Positions 48,684-57,972 of a stretch of DNA of 64,000 nt are shown here, in pieces (the first letter of the stretch is position 1; each line of letters begins with the position of its first letter). The stretch is from Streptococcus parasanguinis CC87K. GTDB lineage: Bacteria > Bacillota > Bacilli > Lactobacillales > Streptococcaceae. Location: positions 682,001 through 746,000 of the forward strand of contig NZ_KI669401.1 of NCBI RefSeq assembly GCF_000507765.1, written 5' to 3'. The notes under the pieces are model-generated. The model was not told the origin of the DNA and made no database searches. It was given only the letters and a program-made list of their open reading frames with translations. The translations under genes and the position numbers were made by a program.

Positions 48684-49127
48684 TTAGGAAATTGGCTTTC
48701 CGCCAATCGTAGGTTCATGGAGCATAAACATTTCTCGCATGTTAATTGACTGATCATCATTAATTGGAATATCCACTCCCCATCCTGAGTTCTCGATATT
48801 ATTAATGCGCCCAAAAACATTCATATAATATTCGGGAGTTGTAAGTCCACCATCACTCTTCTGAGTTTCATCCCAATTAATCTGAACTGACTCAATTTTT
48901 GGATTTTGAGACTTTACAAAATCGACGATTTCTTGCTCATGCTCTTTGAGATATGCTTCTTGTTCTTTTTTTATTTCTTCTTCTGATTTTTGTACGACTT
49001 TCTTTGAAGAAGTGGTTGTTATCTTCTGTTCTGGTCTTTTGGTCAGATTCATGATTTTTCCGACAAGAAAAACCAGTCCTAGGATCGGTAACAGAATAAT
49101 CAAAAATAGTTCCAGTCGTCTCTTCAT
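48684..49127 (-). CDS. Small secreted-family paralogue 5 (membrane anchored)
   Basis: A 147-residue protein from MKRRLELFL (GGAG upstream). Very close to paralogue 1: LFLIILLPILGLVFLVGK helix, KKEQEAYLKEHEQEIVDF, IESVQINWDETQ, GGLTTPEYYMNVFG. First gene of the five-gene row, behind a TTGAGA-16-TATAAT promoter. Confidence 0.6.
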   Translation of the reverse strand: MKRRLELFLIILLPILGLVFLVGKIMNLTKRPEQKITTTSSKKVVQKSEEEIKKEQEAYLKEHEQEIVDFVKSQNPKIESVQINWDETQKSDGGLTTPEYYMNVFGRINNIENSGWGVDIPINDDQSINMREMFMLHEPTIGGKPIS

Positions 49128-49183
49128 CTCTTCTTCTCCAATCCTTCCTTTCATGACTGAATGGGACAGTCACTTTCCTTACT

Positions 49184-49211
49184 ATTATAGCATCTTTCAT
49201 TTGAATCTCAA
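49184..49211 (-). promoter_or_regulatory. Promoter of the five-paralogue row
   Basis: Minus strand TTGAGA (49206-49211), 16-nt spacer, TATAAT (49184-49189) with TGC before it (extended -10). Confidence 0.7.
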
Positions 49212-49362
49212 TCTAACTCACTAGTTAGAGACTATATGCAGCAATCATAAAAGAACTTTCGGGGTTCTTCTAGAATATAGGTAATCCTTTTTTACAAATA
49301 ACAACCTAAGTGATGCTAAGAATTCAAATGTTGCATTTATGTAGAGTATCTAAATATATAAT

Positions 49363-49545
49363 GAAACTTTCCGCTGTGAGAAAAGTGCTAGAAACACCAT
49401 TGTTTCTAGCACTCGGGAGTTTTGAAACTTTAGGTTCAAAACTAAGTCATGGAACTTCGTGGATTGCTGAAATCATCCACTGGATAATTTCACCTAACGT
49501 CCGTATTCACTTAAGGAAAGTTTCTAAGAGGAGTTTATCTTCAAT
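49363..49545 (+). ncRNA. Candidate structured RNA element R2, copy B
   Basis: Same fold as copy A. P1 GAAACTTTCC / GGAAAGTTTC (49363-72 / 49515-24); P3 12 bp (49384-95 / 49402-13); P4 9 bp (49418-26 / 49435-43). The P4 loop CTTTAGG can pair with CTTAAGG (49510-16) using G-U pairs. The P5 region is longer than in copy A (GTGGAT / ATCCAC, 49459-64 / 49475-80). G-U pairs favour the plus strand as sense. An intrinsic terminator follows within 2 nt. Together with about 150 nt of plain AT-rich sequence it fills the gene-free stretch 49212-49573. Confidence 0.7.
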
Positions 49546-49546
49546 C

Positions 49547-49572
49547 AAAAAGGAACCCGAAGGTTCCTTTTT
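49547..49572. terminator. Terminator after R2 copy B and potD
   Basis: AAAAAGGAACC-CGAA-GGTTCCTTTTT, symmetric; serves both the RNA element (plus) and potD (minus). Confidence 0.85.
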
Positions 49573-49573
49573 G

Positions 49574-50644
49574 TTATTTTCGATACATCTTGACCTGAAG
49601 GTAAAGATCGTTATAGACTCCAAGCAACTTCTTGCCTAATTGTTGATAGACTTCCAAATGGTCCAGTGTTTCATCGCTTGGATAGAAGGATTGGTCATCT
49701 TGGATTTCTTTTGGCAACATGGCTTTGGCTTTTTTATTTGGCGTTGAGTAGCCAACATAAAGAGCATTTTTCAAAGCATTTTTAGGACGAAGCATGAAAT
49801 TAATAAAGGCATATGCTGCTTCTTTATTTTTCACGGTTTTTGGAATGACAATGTTATCAAACCAAAGGTTGCTGGCTTCGGTTGGGACGACATAGCGAAG
49901 ATCCTTATTGGCATCCAGCATTTGGCTAGCTTCTCCTGAGAAGGTAACCCCAATAGCCGCATTGTTTTGGATCATATAGCCTTTCATCTCATCGGCCACC
50001 AAAGCTTTGATATTTGGCGTCAAGGTGTAGAGTTTATCTACTGCCTCTTGCAATTTCTTTGGATCCTTTTCATTGAGGCTATAGCCCAAGGTATTGAGAC
50101 CAATTCCCATGACCTCACGCGCACCATCGTACATCATGATGTCATTTCTGTACTCTTCACGCCAGAGATCTGACCAATGTTCAGGAGCATTTTTAACCAT
50201 CTTGGTATTGTAGACAATCCCCAAGGTACCCCAGAAATAAGGTACTGAATATTGGTTACCCGGATCAAACGATTGGTTCAAAAGTTTTGGATCAATATTT
50301 TCCATCCCTTTGATCTTAGATTGGTCCAACTTTTCAACCAGATGCTCATCCATCATCTTGGCAATCATGTATTCACTAGGAATCGCAATATCGTAGGTGG
50401 TTCCCCCTTGCTTGATCTTGGTGTACATGGCTTCGTTGGAATCAAAGGTATCATATTGCACCTGAATTCCTGTCTCTTTTGTGAATTCCGTTAGCAATTC
50501 TGGATCGATATAATCTCCCCAGTTGTAGATGACCAACTTGTCACTATTCTTGGTATTCATGCTCGCTTCGATCTGGTGGCTAATTCCCCAGAGGACCAGA
50601 ATGACAAGGACAATCCCAGTTAGGAATGAATAAAGTTTTTTCAT
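49574..50644 (-). CDS. potD: Spermidine/putrescine-binding protein
   Basis: Extracellular polyamine receptor of the PotABCD importer. A 356-residue protein with N-terminal signal/anchor (FLTGIVLVILVLWGIS; no lipobox Cys) and KLVIYNWGDYIDPELLTEFTKETG, the family hallmark. Overlaps potC by 4 bp. Confidence 0.94.
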   Translation of the reverse strand: MKKLYSFLTGIVLVILVLWGISHQIEASMNTKNSDKLVIYNWGDYIDPELLTEFTKETGIQVQYDTFDSNEAMYTKIKQGGTTYDIAIPSEYMIAKMMDEHLVEKLDQSKIKGMENIDPKLLNQSFDPGNQYSVPYFWGTLGIVYNTKMVKNAPEHWSDLWREEYRNDIMMYDGAREVMGIGLNTLGYSLNEKDPKKLQEAVDKLYTLTPNIKALVADEMKGYMIQNNAAIGVTFSGEASQMLDANKDLRYVVPTEASNLWFDNIVIPKTVKNKEAAYAFINFMLRPKNALKNALYVGYSTPNKKAKAMLPKEIQDDQSFYPSDETLDHLEVYQQLGKKLLGVYNDLYLQVKMYRK

Positions 50645-51414
50645 GCTGCTTCCTCCTTTTCACGGGTAATAAAGTAATAACCGATGACCAAGAGCACACT
50701 AAAGAGAAAGACAAGGGCGGACAAGGCATTGATACTGAGGGAGATCCCTTGACGCGCACGTGAGTAAATCTCTACAGACAAGGTTGTAAAGCCATTTCCG
50801 GTTACAAAGAAGGTCACGGCAAAGTCGTCAAGCGAATAGGTAAAGGCCATAAAGTAGCCAGCAATAATGGCTGGTGTCAGATACGGCAACATGATCTCTT
50901 TGAGCATTTGCACTTGGGTAGCTCCCAAGTCATAGGCAGCATTGACCATATCCCGGTTCATTTCCTTGAGTCGTGGCAAGACCATCAAGACCACAATGGG
51001 AATCGAGAAAGCCACGTGGCTAGCCAAAACAGATAGGAAACCTAGCTGGTACTTCACCGTCGTAAAGAGAATCAAGAAGCTGGCCCCGATCATAACGTCT
51101 GGCGCTACCATAAGAATGTTGTTGATAGAGAGCAAAGGTCCTTCTAACTTCTTCTTCGATTGGTAGATATAAATGGCTCCAAAGGTTCCAATCACTGTCG
51201 CAATCAAGGCTGACAAAAAGGCCAAGAGGAAGGTCTCTGATAAGATCAGCATCAGGCGACTATCTGCGAACAATTCATTGAAATGCTCAAGCGTGAAGCC
51301 CGTAAAGGCATTCATATCTCCCCCTTTATTGAAGGCATAAAAGATCAAATAAAAGATGGGAAGATAGAGGATCAGAAAGACGAAGCCTAGATAGAAATGA
51401 GATACTTTTTTCAT
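50641..51414 (-). CDS. potC: Polyamine ABC transporter permease PotC
   Basis: A 257-residue permease with six helices and the EAA loop around MVNAAYDLGATQVQMLKEIMLP. Overlaps potB and potD by 4 bp each. Channel half of the spermidine/putrescine importer. Confidence 0.94.
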   Translation of the reverse strand: MKKVSHFYLGFVFLILYLPIFYLIFYAFNKGGDMNAFTGFTLEHFNELFADSRLMLILSETFLLAFLSALIATVIGTFGAIYIYQSKKKLEGPLLSINNILMVAPDVMIGASFLILFTTVKYQLGFLSVLASHVAFSIPIVVLMVLPRLKEMNRDMVNAAYDLGATQVQMLKEIMLPYLTPAIIAGYFMAFTYSLDDFAVTFFVTGNGFTTLSVEIYSRARQGISLSINALSALVFLFSVLLVIGYYFITREKEEAA

Positions 51415-52217
51415 CGTTCTCTCCTTTCTCTAGTTGCCCACATGGTAAAGAGCATGGCAAGGATCAGAACAACTCCGATGGTAGAACCCATTCCCCAGTT
51501 TTGTGTTGTCAGGAAGTGCTGTTCAATCGCTGTCCCTAAGGTAATGACGCGGTTTCCACCGATCATCCGTGTCAACATGAAGAGACTAAGACTAGGAATA
51601 AAGACAGACTGCACACCTGAGCGGACTCCATTCATAGACAAGGGGAAGACCACATGACGGAAGGTATCCCAACGATTGGCTCCCAAATCATAGCTGGCAT
51701 TAATCAAGTTTGGATCTAAGTCATCTAAGACATTAAAGATCGGCAAAATCATAAATGGCAACTCGATGTAGCTGGCTACAAAGATAAAGGAGAAATCGGT
51801 AAAGAGGATTTGCTGGGGAGCGACTCCGAGAAAGCTTAAAAAGCTATTGATGGATCCGTTTTGCCCAAAGATTCCGATAAAGGCATAGGCCTTGAGCAAG
51901 AGATTGACCCAGGTTGGCAAGACGATCAACATCAACCACAACTGCCGGTGTTTGAGCAGCGTCAAAAAGTAAGCAGTCGGGTAGGAGATCAAGAGCGTCA
52001 CCAGGGTGACGATTCCAGCATAAAGGACCGAATTAAAGCTCATCTTTAAATAGGTCAAATTTTGTGAAGTAAAGAACTCTTTGTAGTTTTCAAGTGAAAA
52101 CTGCCCTTCAACGTTGAAAAACGATTGAAAGATGATCATGACTACGGGAGCTAGGACAAAGAGAAAAATCCACAAGAAATAGGGGAGGATAAATAGATTA
52201 GAGGTTGTTTTCTTCAT
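51411..52217 (-). CDS. potB: Polyamine ABC transporter permease PotB
   Basis: About 268 residues from [14 protein letters not shown] lies 6 nt upstream inside the end of potA. Six helices and the EAA loop [22 protein letters not shown]. Pairs with PotC. Confidence 0.93.
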   Translation of the reverse strand: MKKTTSNLFILPYFLWIFLFVLAPVVMIIFQSFFNVEGQFSLENYKEFFTSQNLTYLKMSFNSVLYAGIVTLVTLLISYPTAYFLTLLKHRQLWLMLIVLPTWVNLLLKAYAFIGIFGQNGSINSFLSFLGVAPQQILFTDFSFIFVASYIELPFMILPIFNVLDDLDPNLINASYDLGANRWDTFRHVVFPLSMNGVRSGVQSVFIPSLSLFMLTRMIGGNRVITLGTAIEQHFLTTQNWGMGSTIGVVLILAMLFTMWATRERRER

Positions 52218-53355
52218 CTCTTTCCTCCTCAATGGCATTAATCAAACCAGCTTCTTGCTCTTCCACTTCAACGTACTCTTCGATCCGCGCATCGAATTCT
52301 TCTTCGGTTTCGTTGAGACGCATAACGTGGATATCTTCTGGTTCAAAGTCTAGCCCAATGACTTCTCCCACGATAGCCTTCCGAGTGGAGTGAATCATCC
52401 ACTCATTTCCCAAATCATCATAAGCGATGATCTCGTAATGCACACCACGGAAGAGCTGGGTGTCCACCTTCACTTGGAGCTTGCCTTCTTCAGGAAGAGT
52501 GATTTGCAAGTCTTCAGGACGAATGACGACTTCAACTGGTTCATTTGGACGCATTCCCCCATCGACCGCTTCAAAGCGTTTGCCATTAAACTCCACCAAG
52601 TAGTCCTCGATCATACGCCCATCTAGAATGTTGGACTCCCCGATAAAGGTAGCTACAAAGTGGTTGATCGGTTCATCATAGATATCTACTGGTGTACCAG
52701 ATTGGACGATCTCTCCTTCATTCATGACAAAGATCCAGTCACTCATGGCAAGGGCTTCTTCTTGGTCGTGGGTAACAAAAACAAAGGTAATCCCCAAACG
52801 TTGTTGCAATTCCCGCAACTCATACTGCATGTCTGTCCGAAGTTTCAAGTCAAGTGCAGACAAGGGCTCATCTAAAAGGACCACTCGTGGTTCATTGATA
52901 ATAGCCCGTGCAATAGCTACCCGTTGGCGTTGACCACCAGATAATTTTTGGATCGAACGTTTTTCAAATCCAGCTAACTGGACCATTTTCAAGACTTCTG
53001 AAACCCGACGTTCAATCTCAGCCTTGTCCACCTTTTTCAAACGAAGGGGAAAAGCTACATTTTCAAAGACCGTCATATGTGGAAACAGGGCATAGGACTG
53101 AAAGACGGTGTGGACGTCCCGTTTGTTGGTAGGGACATCATTGATCCGTTCCCCATCAAGATAGACATCTCCAGTCGTCGCATCCAAAAGACCTGCAATG
53201 ATATTAAGGATGGTCGATTTTCCTGATCCAGATGCACCAAGCAGGGTATAGAACTTCCCTTCTTCCAATTCAAAATTGATATCCTTTAGGACAACGGTTC
53301 CGCTATCTTCAAAGACCTTTGAAACATTTTTAAACTCAATAATTGGTTTTTTCAA
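52198..53355 (-). CDS. potA: Polyamine ABC transporter ATPase PotA
   Basis: A 385-residue ATPase. Walker [13 protein letters not shown] (about 37), signature [15 protein letters not shown] (about 140), Walker [13 protein letters not shown], then a C-terminal regulatory TOBE domain (about 280-360). Starts with TTG at 53355; an AAGGA site lies 11 nt upstream and an ATG-TGA pair stands between. First gene after the leader RNA downstream of murB. Confidence 0.93.
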   Translation of the reverse strand: MKKPIIEFKNVSKVFEDSGTVVLKDINFELEEGKFYTLLGASGSGKSTILNIIAGLLDATTGDVYLDGERINDVPTNKRDVHTVFQSYALFPHMTVFENVAFPLRLKKVDKAEIERRVSEVLKMVQLAGFEKRSIQKLSGGQRQRVAIARAIINEPRVVLLDEPLSALDLKLRTDMQYELRELQQRLGITFVFVTHDQEEALAMSDWIFVMNEGEIVQSGTPVDIYDEPINHFVATFIGESNILDGRMIEDYLVEFNGKRFEAVDGGMRPNEPVEVVIRPEDLQITLPEEGKLQVKVDTQLFRGVHYEIIAYDDLGNEWMIHSTRKAIVGEVIGLDFEPEDIHVMRLNETEEEFDARIEEYVEVEEQEAGLINAIEEERDEENNL

Positions 53356-53356
53356 T

Positions 53357-53562
53357 TCACATAAATTCCTTCTTTACTGCGATTAGCAAACTGCTTTTCA
53401 TACGAAAATGCAGCGGCTGACAGGAAGACCTGTCAGACCACCAATACCTCTCGGGGACTTACTAGACTGCCCCACCTATTTACGGTATCGATAGGCACTC
53501 ACCCCCTCTCCGACTGATGCTATCGATGGTTCACAATCAATTGTTCTTCAATACTAAAGTTC
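53357..53562 (-). promoter_or_regulatory. Structured leader RNA of the potABCD genes (candidate riboswitch)
   Basis: About 200 nt between murB and potA with no ORF. Helices on the minus strand: ATCGATAG / CTATCGAT (53520-27 / 53487-94); ATACC / GGTAT (53484-88 / 53444-48), which competes with the first; GGGG / CCCC (53470-73 / 53453-56); a long hairpin CTGACAGG / CCTGTCAG (53429-36 / 53417-24) extended by GGTGG / CCGCT; and CTGC-TTTTC / GAAAA-GCAG. The junctions are purine-rich (GGAGAGGGGGTGAG). No T-box or TPP motif is seen. Confidence 0.6.
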
Positions 53563-54459
53563 TTAGGCTTGTCCGATAATGCGAACTTCTGGTTCTAAAC
53601 GGACGCCTGAGTGAGCTTCTACTGCCTCAATGACATGGGCGATCAGGTCTTCGTAGTCCTTAGCCGTTCCATTGTCGACATTGACCATAAAGCCGGCATG
53701 CTTTTCAGAAACTTCCACACCACCGATTCGATAGCCTTTCAGACCTGCTTCGCTGATCAATTGACCTGCAAAATGACCGACAGGACGCTTAAAGACAGAT
53801 CCACAAGAAGGGTATTCAAGGGGTTGTTTCAACTGACGAAGATGGGTCAACCGATCCATCTCCTGCTTGATCGCCTCGTGATTGCCAGGAGACAAAGCAA
53901 ATTTGGCAGAAATGACGACTGCGCCTGTCTCTTGAATCTTAGAATGACGGTAGCCAAAAGCTAGTTCACTCGCTGACAGAGTTTCGATCTCTCCGTCTTT
54001 GGTCAAGACCTTACAGGATACTAGGACATGAGCGATCTCTCCCCCATAGGCTCCCGCATTCATAAAGACAGCACCACCGACACTGCCTGGAATGCCACTA
54101 GCAAACTCGAAGCCTTTCAAACTATGGTGCAAGGCCACATGAGTGGTGTCGATGAGTTTAGCTCCTGCCTCTGCTTCGATCACATAACCATCCACACTGA
54201 TGTCACGCAAGCGATCAAACATAATGACAAATCCCGGAATGCCCCCATCTCGGACAATGATATTGGAGGCATTGCCCAGGACCATCCATGGGATTTGCTC
54301 TTGGTTGGCAAATTGAACGATGCGTTTTAATTCATATTGGTTGCGAGGAAAGGCTAAAAATTCAGCATTCCCACCTACCTTTGTGAAGGTATAATATTTT
54401 AAAGGTTCTTGAAAACGGATATCAATCCCTTCAAGAATTTGATTCATTTTTTCATTCAT
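53563..54459 (-). CDS. murB: UDP-N-acetylenolpyruvoylglucosamine reductase
   Basis: NADPH/FAD enzyme forming UDP-MurNAc in peptidoglycan synthesis. About 298 residues: FAD motifs [13 protein letters not shown] and [13 protein letters not shown], catalytic region [16 protein letters not shown]. Start at 54459 (MNEKMNQIL) matches the usual streptococcal N-terminus; the frame from 54492 adds a non-conserved stretch. Precedes potABCD. Confidence 0.94.
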   Translation of the reverse strand: MNEKMNQILEGIDIRFQEPLKYYTFTKVGGNAEFLAFPRNQYELKRIVQFANQEQIPWMVLGNASNIIVRDGGIPGFVIMFDRLRDISVDGYVIEAEAGAKLIDTTHVALHHSLKGFEFASGIPGSVGGAVFMNAGAYGGEIAHVLVSCKVLTKDGEIETLSASELAFGYRHSKIQETGAVVISAKFALSPGNHEAIKQEMDRLTHLRQLKQPLEYPSCGSVFKRPVGHFAGQLISEAGLKGYRIGGVEVSEKHAGFMVNVDNGTAKDYEDLIAHVIEAVEAHSGVRLEPEVRIIGQA

Positions 54460-54495
54460 CTTTCTGTCTGTTCTCTCTCTATAAAAATACAAACT

Positions 54496-54504
54496 ATTAT
54501 ACCA
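54496..54504 (-). promoter_or_regulatory. murB promoter (extended -10)
   Basis: Minus strand TGG-TATAAT (54496-54501) with a weak TCGAAA -35 at 17 nt. Confidence 0.6.
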
Positions 54505-54533
54505 AATTTTTGACTATTTTTCGACCCTAAAAA

Positions 54534-54563
54534 ACAAAAGAAGACCTATAATATTCAGGCCTT
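54534..54563 (-). terminator. Terminator after the 311-residue membrane gene
   Basis: GAAGGCCT / AGGTCTTC stem followed by TTTTGTTTTTT on the minus strand. Confidence 0.75.
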
Positions 54564-54577
54564 CCTTTTATCATTCA

Positions 54578-55516
54578 CTATGCAATTTTACGAGCGATGG
54601 CACGATTCTTCTGTCCATCCAGAGCTGATTTGACCGAAATCCAAGCACCACCAAGAGTGAAGACAGCTAGCAATCCTAGATTCAAGTAAAATTTATCTGG
54701 GACGTCCCCTGAGAATGTCGCTTCATTGAGAAGCGTCCAGGACATATCAAATGGCAAATCCAGTTCACTCATGAGCGCCAAAGTATAATCTAATTGGTTG
54801 ACCAAAAAGACCGTCAAGACCATCAAAATAGCTGAAACTACCACACCTTTTTTAGTCAATTTCTTACCAAGGATCTCATAACCTTTGATAGTACAATAAC
54901 CGAGGGCGGCCCCTGCTAAAACAGATACATAGCCAAGACGCGCTACCAAGAGGGCAACTGCTCCACCGATGATCACACCGATCACAGCGCCTACAATCCC
55001 TAAAAGGAAATTCTCTTCCCGCGCTTCATAAGCCTCAACTGTATCTTGCACTTCGGCTTGGTAGGCTCTAAAGGTTGCATCGTCGATTAAAAAGATCGCA
55101 TCTCCAATTTGATACAGACCGATTGGTCCTTCCTCACCAGTTTCCGCATTCACTTGCACAAATTGGTGGTTGAGCAAGAAATCAACAATATCTTGGATAG
55201 CTGTCCATAAGGTTTCGACAGCCTTCCCTTTGGTCATTCCACCTTTGACAACGATCGAGGTCAAGTAACCATCAGAAGAGATAGAATTAATGGCTTTTGA
55301 TTGTTCTTTTAATTCATTCCAAAGAATTTCACTATCTTCGATCAAGTCTCCTTCGGAACCTTGTTTCACACTGAGTGAAATGGTAAATACATTCTTGGTT
55401 TGAGCGCCTTCAATGACTAACAAGAAGCCCTCACGCTCTCCATACATCACACGGGCTTCGCCATCAAATTGTAGACCAAGATCGGTAGCAATACTATATA
55501 AATATTCTGGTTTCAT
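54578..55516 (-). CDS. Membrane protein of unknown function
   Basis: About 312 residues from MKPEYLYSI (GGGGG ribosome site). N-terminal cytosolic part (1-150) with repeated acidic/hydrophobic pattern, then four hydrophobic segments (LLGIVGAVIGVIIGGAVALL, GVVVSAILMVLTVFLV, LNLGLLAVFTLGGAW). No family recognised. Lies after thrB on the same strand, with a terminator between. Confidence 0.65.
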   Translation of the reverse strand: MKPEYLYSIATDLGLQFDGEARVMYGEREGFLLVIEGAQTKNVFTISLSVKQGSEGDLIEDSEILWNELKEQSKAINSISSDGYLTSIVVKGGMTKGKAVETLWTAIQDIVDFLLNHQFVQVNAETGEEGPIGLYQIGDAIFLIDDATFRAYQAEVQDTVEAYEAREENFLLGIVGAVIGVIIGGAVALLVARLGYVSVLAGAALGYCTIKGYEILGKKLTKKGVVVSAILMVLTVFLVNQLDYTLALMSELDLPFDMSWTLLNEATFSGDVPDKFYLNLGLLAVFTLGGAWISVKSALDGQKNRAIARKIA

Positions 55517-55591
55517 GTTTCCCCCTAAACTTTCGGGAAAGCTTGAGCTTTTCCCCATACAATTCCCATTCTACCATAGGAGAAGCAAAAA

Positions 55592-55620
55592 GGACATATA
55601 CATTTGTATACATCCTTCTT
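55592..55620 (-). terminator. Terminator after thrB
   Basis: GGATGTATAC / GTATATGTCC stem (two G-T pairs) followed by TTTTT on the minus strand; just downstream is TGG-TAGAAT, a likely -10 for the membrane gene. Confidence 0.7.
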
Positions 55621-55641
55621 TCATTTGTGTTACATTGAGGT

Positions 55642-56508
55642 TTATTTCTCAACACGAACGCCAAATGTGTCGATTTTAAGTTGGAAAATCTGACCATCTA
55701 GCCTGAGTTCTTCGAGAGCTGCGACAAAGGCTGCTGTATGCTCTGGCGCTAAGAGGTTCATGATCGTTGGGCCTGCTCCTGACAGATAGGTAGCATAAGC
55801 CCCATGCGCATGTGCGACTTCTTTGACCTGAGGGAACTCTTTGACAAGAGATTGACGGTAGCGCTCGTGGAAATGATCTGACTCGATGGAGCGACCAGCC
55901 GTCAGCAAATCTCCCTTGAGGAGAGCTGCGATAGCGACATTGGCTACGCTACTGGCTGCAACAGCTTCCTTATAAGACCATTCTTTCGGTAGGACATTCC
56001 GACTATCACTGGTCTTCAATTGGTAGCTCGGTACAAAGGCCACAAGGTCACAGCTTGGGAAGTCAGCCGTGACATATTGGACATCTTCACCGATGTAGCT
56101 CGCAATGACCATATTCCCAAAGATAGCTGGAGCTACATTATCCGGATGACCTTCGATCTCGGTCGCGATGCGTAATTTCTCAGCGTCTGATAGCTGGAGG
56201 TTGGCTAATTGGTTGGCCAATTCAATCCCTGCGACAATGACCGAGCTAGAAGATCCAAGACCACGCGCCAAAGGCACTTCACTAGTCATCTTGATCCGAT
56301 GGGGTTGCATATCAGTTGAGATAGAAAGAGCTGTTGAGAGCAAAAGGTTTTTCTCATCTGTCGGAATCCCTGCTCCAAGATCATGCTCAATAAACCAAGC
56401 ATCTGCTGGTTCAAGGACTTCAATGGTCAAATAGCGAGTCACGGCAATCCCAACAGAATCAAATCCTGGCCCTACATTGGCACTGGTTGCTGGAACAATA
56501 ATTTTCAT
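55642..56508 (-). CDS. thrB: Homoserine kinase
   Basis: GHMP kinase of threonine synthesis. A 288-residue protein with [19 protein letters not shown] (ATP loop, about 80-98) and the N-terminal [14 protein letters not shown]. Follows hom by 2 bp. Confidence 0.95.
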   Translation of the reverse strand: MKIIVPATSANVGPGFDSVGIAVTRYLTIEVLEPADAWFIEHDLGAGIPTDEKNLLLSTALSISTDMQPHRIKMTSEVPLARGLGSSSSVIVAGIELANQLANLQLSDAEKLRIATEIEGHPDNVAPAIFGNMVIASYIGEDVQYVTADFPSCDLVAFVPSYQLKTSDSRNVLPKEWSYKEAVAASSVANVAIAALLKGDLLTAGRSIESDHFHERYRQSLVKEFPQVKEVAHAHGAYATYLSGAGPTIMNLLAPEHTAAFVAALEELRLDGQIFQLKIDTFGVRVEK

Positions 56509-56510
56509 GC

Positions 56511-57797
56511 TTATTCTCCCAAGACTTTAAAGGTATTCAAGAGTTCGAAATTCGCCTCTGAATCCAATTTTTCAACCAAGTTCTTGAATTGAGTTTGGTT
56601 AACTTGGTGAGTAATGATGACAACACTTGCATAGTGACCATCTGAGTCTTCTTGAAGGATTTGCTTGAAGGATGCTCCTTCTGCATTAAAGATTTCCGCA
56701 AGACGCAAGATTTGACCAGTCGCATCTGGTGCTTTGATTGAGAAGTAATAATTGTTCTTCACGTCTTCTGGCTTAGCCAATTGAAGAGGACGACTGTATT
56801 CATTGAAGGCTTTACCGATCGTTCCTTCTTTTAGACGACGGACAATGCGGACGAGGTCGGCTACGACACTTGTCGCAGTTGGTTTTTGACCAGCACCTGG
56901 TCCGTAGTACATAGACTCACCAATACCGATGGATTCCACATAGACCGCATTCATGACATCATTCACTCCTGCGAGTGGATGTTGTTTTGGAAGGAAGGTT
57001 GGTGTCACTTCTGCTGCGATCCCTGACTCTGTTTCAACGATAGATCCGACCAGCTTAATGACATATCCAAGGCTTTGAGCAACCGATACATCTTGAGGAG
57101 TGATCTGGCTAATTCCTTTGTGACCTACTTGGTCAAATTGGATATTCATCCCAAAAGCGAACTGGCTCAAGATCACCATCTTGTAAGCAGCATCGATTCC
57201 TTCAACGTCGTTGGTTGGATCACTTTCAGCGTAACCAAGACGTTGCGCTTCTGCTAAAGCATCCTCATAAGTCCAGCCTTCTTCGACCATTTTGGTCATC
57301 ATGAAGTTAGAGGTTCCATTGACCACACCAAGAACCTTGGTCACCTTGTCTGAGGCCAAAGAATTCACCAAAGTTCGAAGGATTGGGATCCCACCAGCTA
57401 CGGCAGCTTCATAATAAAGAGCCACTTGGTGTTTTTTAGCAATCTCTAGCAACTCGCTTCCATGAACGGCAAGAAGGTCTTTGTTAGCAGAAACCACATG
57501 TTTGCCTGCTTCCAGCGCACGGGTGATAAAGGTCTTAGCTGGCTCGATACGACCCATCAATTCGACCACGATGGCAATGTCCTTGTCTTCAATGATCTCA
57601 TCGACATTGGTCACAAAGTTGTAGTCATGACCAGCAGCTTGTAATTTTTCCTTCTCAGCATCATCTCGAACCAAGACCTTGGCGATCTCGATTTCATCTT
57701 GAGCTGCCTGGGTGATTTTTTCATGGTTTTCTTTTAATAAAAATGGTACGCCACTTGCAACAGTACCAAATCCTAGTAAGGCAATCTTAACAGACAT
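56511..57797 (-). CDS. hom: Homoserine dehydrogenase
   Basis: Reduces aspartate semialdehyde to homoserine for threonine and methionine synthesis. A 428-residue protein: NAD-binding [13 protein letters not shown], catalytic [11 protein letters not shown] and [14 protein letters not shown], and a C-terminal ACT domain from about 345 for feedback control. First gene of hom-thrB. Confidence 0.95.
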   Translation of the reverse strand: MSVKIALLGFGTVASGVPFLLKENHEKITQAAQDEIEIAKVLVRDDAEKEKLQAAGHDYNFVTNVDEIIEDKDIAIVVELMGRIEPAKTFITRALEAGKHVVSANKDLLAVHGSELLEIAKKHQVALYYEAAVAGGIPILRTLVNSLASDKVTKVLGVVNGTSNFMMTKMVEEGWTYEDALAEAQRLGYAESDPTNDVEGIDAAYKMVILSQFAFGMNIQFDQVGHKGISQITPQDVSVAQSLGYVIKLVGSIVETESGIAAEVTPTFLPKQHPLAGVNDVMNAVYVESIGIGESMYYGPGAGQKPTATSVVADLVRIVRRLKEGTIGKAFNEYSRPLQLAKPEDVKNNYYFSIKAPDATGQILRLAEIFNAEGASFKQILQEDSDGHYASVVIITHQVNQTQFKNLVEKLDSEANFELLNTFKVLGE

Positions 57798-57831
57798 CCT
57801 ATTGACTCCTTGAATTTTCTATAGTAGCTCC

Positions 57832-57840
57832 ATTATAACA
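57832..57840 (-). promoter_or_regulatory. hom-thrB promoter (extended -10)
   Basis: Minus strand TGT-TATAAT (57832-57837) with CTGTCA 17 nt upstream. Confidence 0.6.
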
Positions 57841-57936
57841 AAAACTTGAGCGTTTGACAGCCAATTGCCTTAAAAATTCTGAATTTTCATGACAGGATCT
57901 GCCTGTAGCAAGTTCTGGAAAAGAACATAGAATTTG

Positions 57937-57945
57937 TGGTACAAT
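57937..57945 (+). promoter_or_regulatory. Promoter of the deacetylase gene
   Basis: TGG-TACAAT, TACAAT at 57940-57945 (extended -10), 27 nt before the ATG. Confidence 0.55.
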
Positions 57946-57972
57946 AAAGAAAATAATGAAAACGGTGACACT

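Noticed and set aside
53357..53562. T-box or TPP riboswitch before potA
   Set aside because: The T-box TGGNACCGCG motif and the TPP CTGAGA motif are both absent, and the downstream gene is a polyamine transporter.
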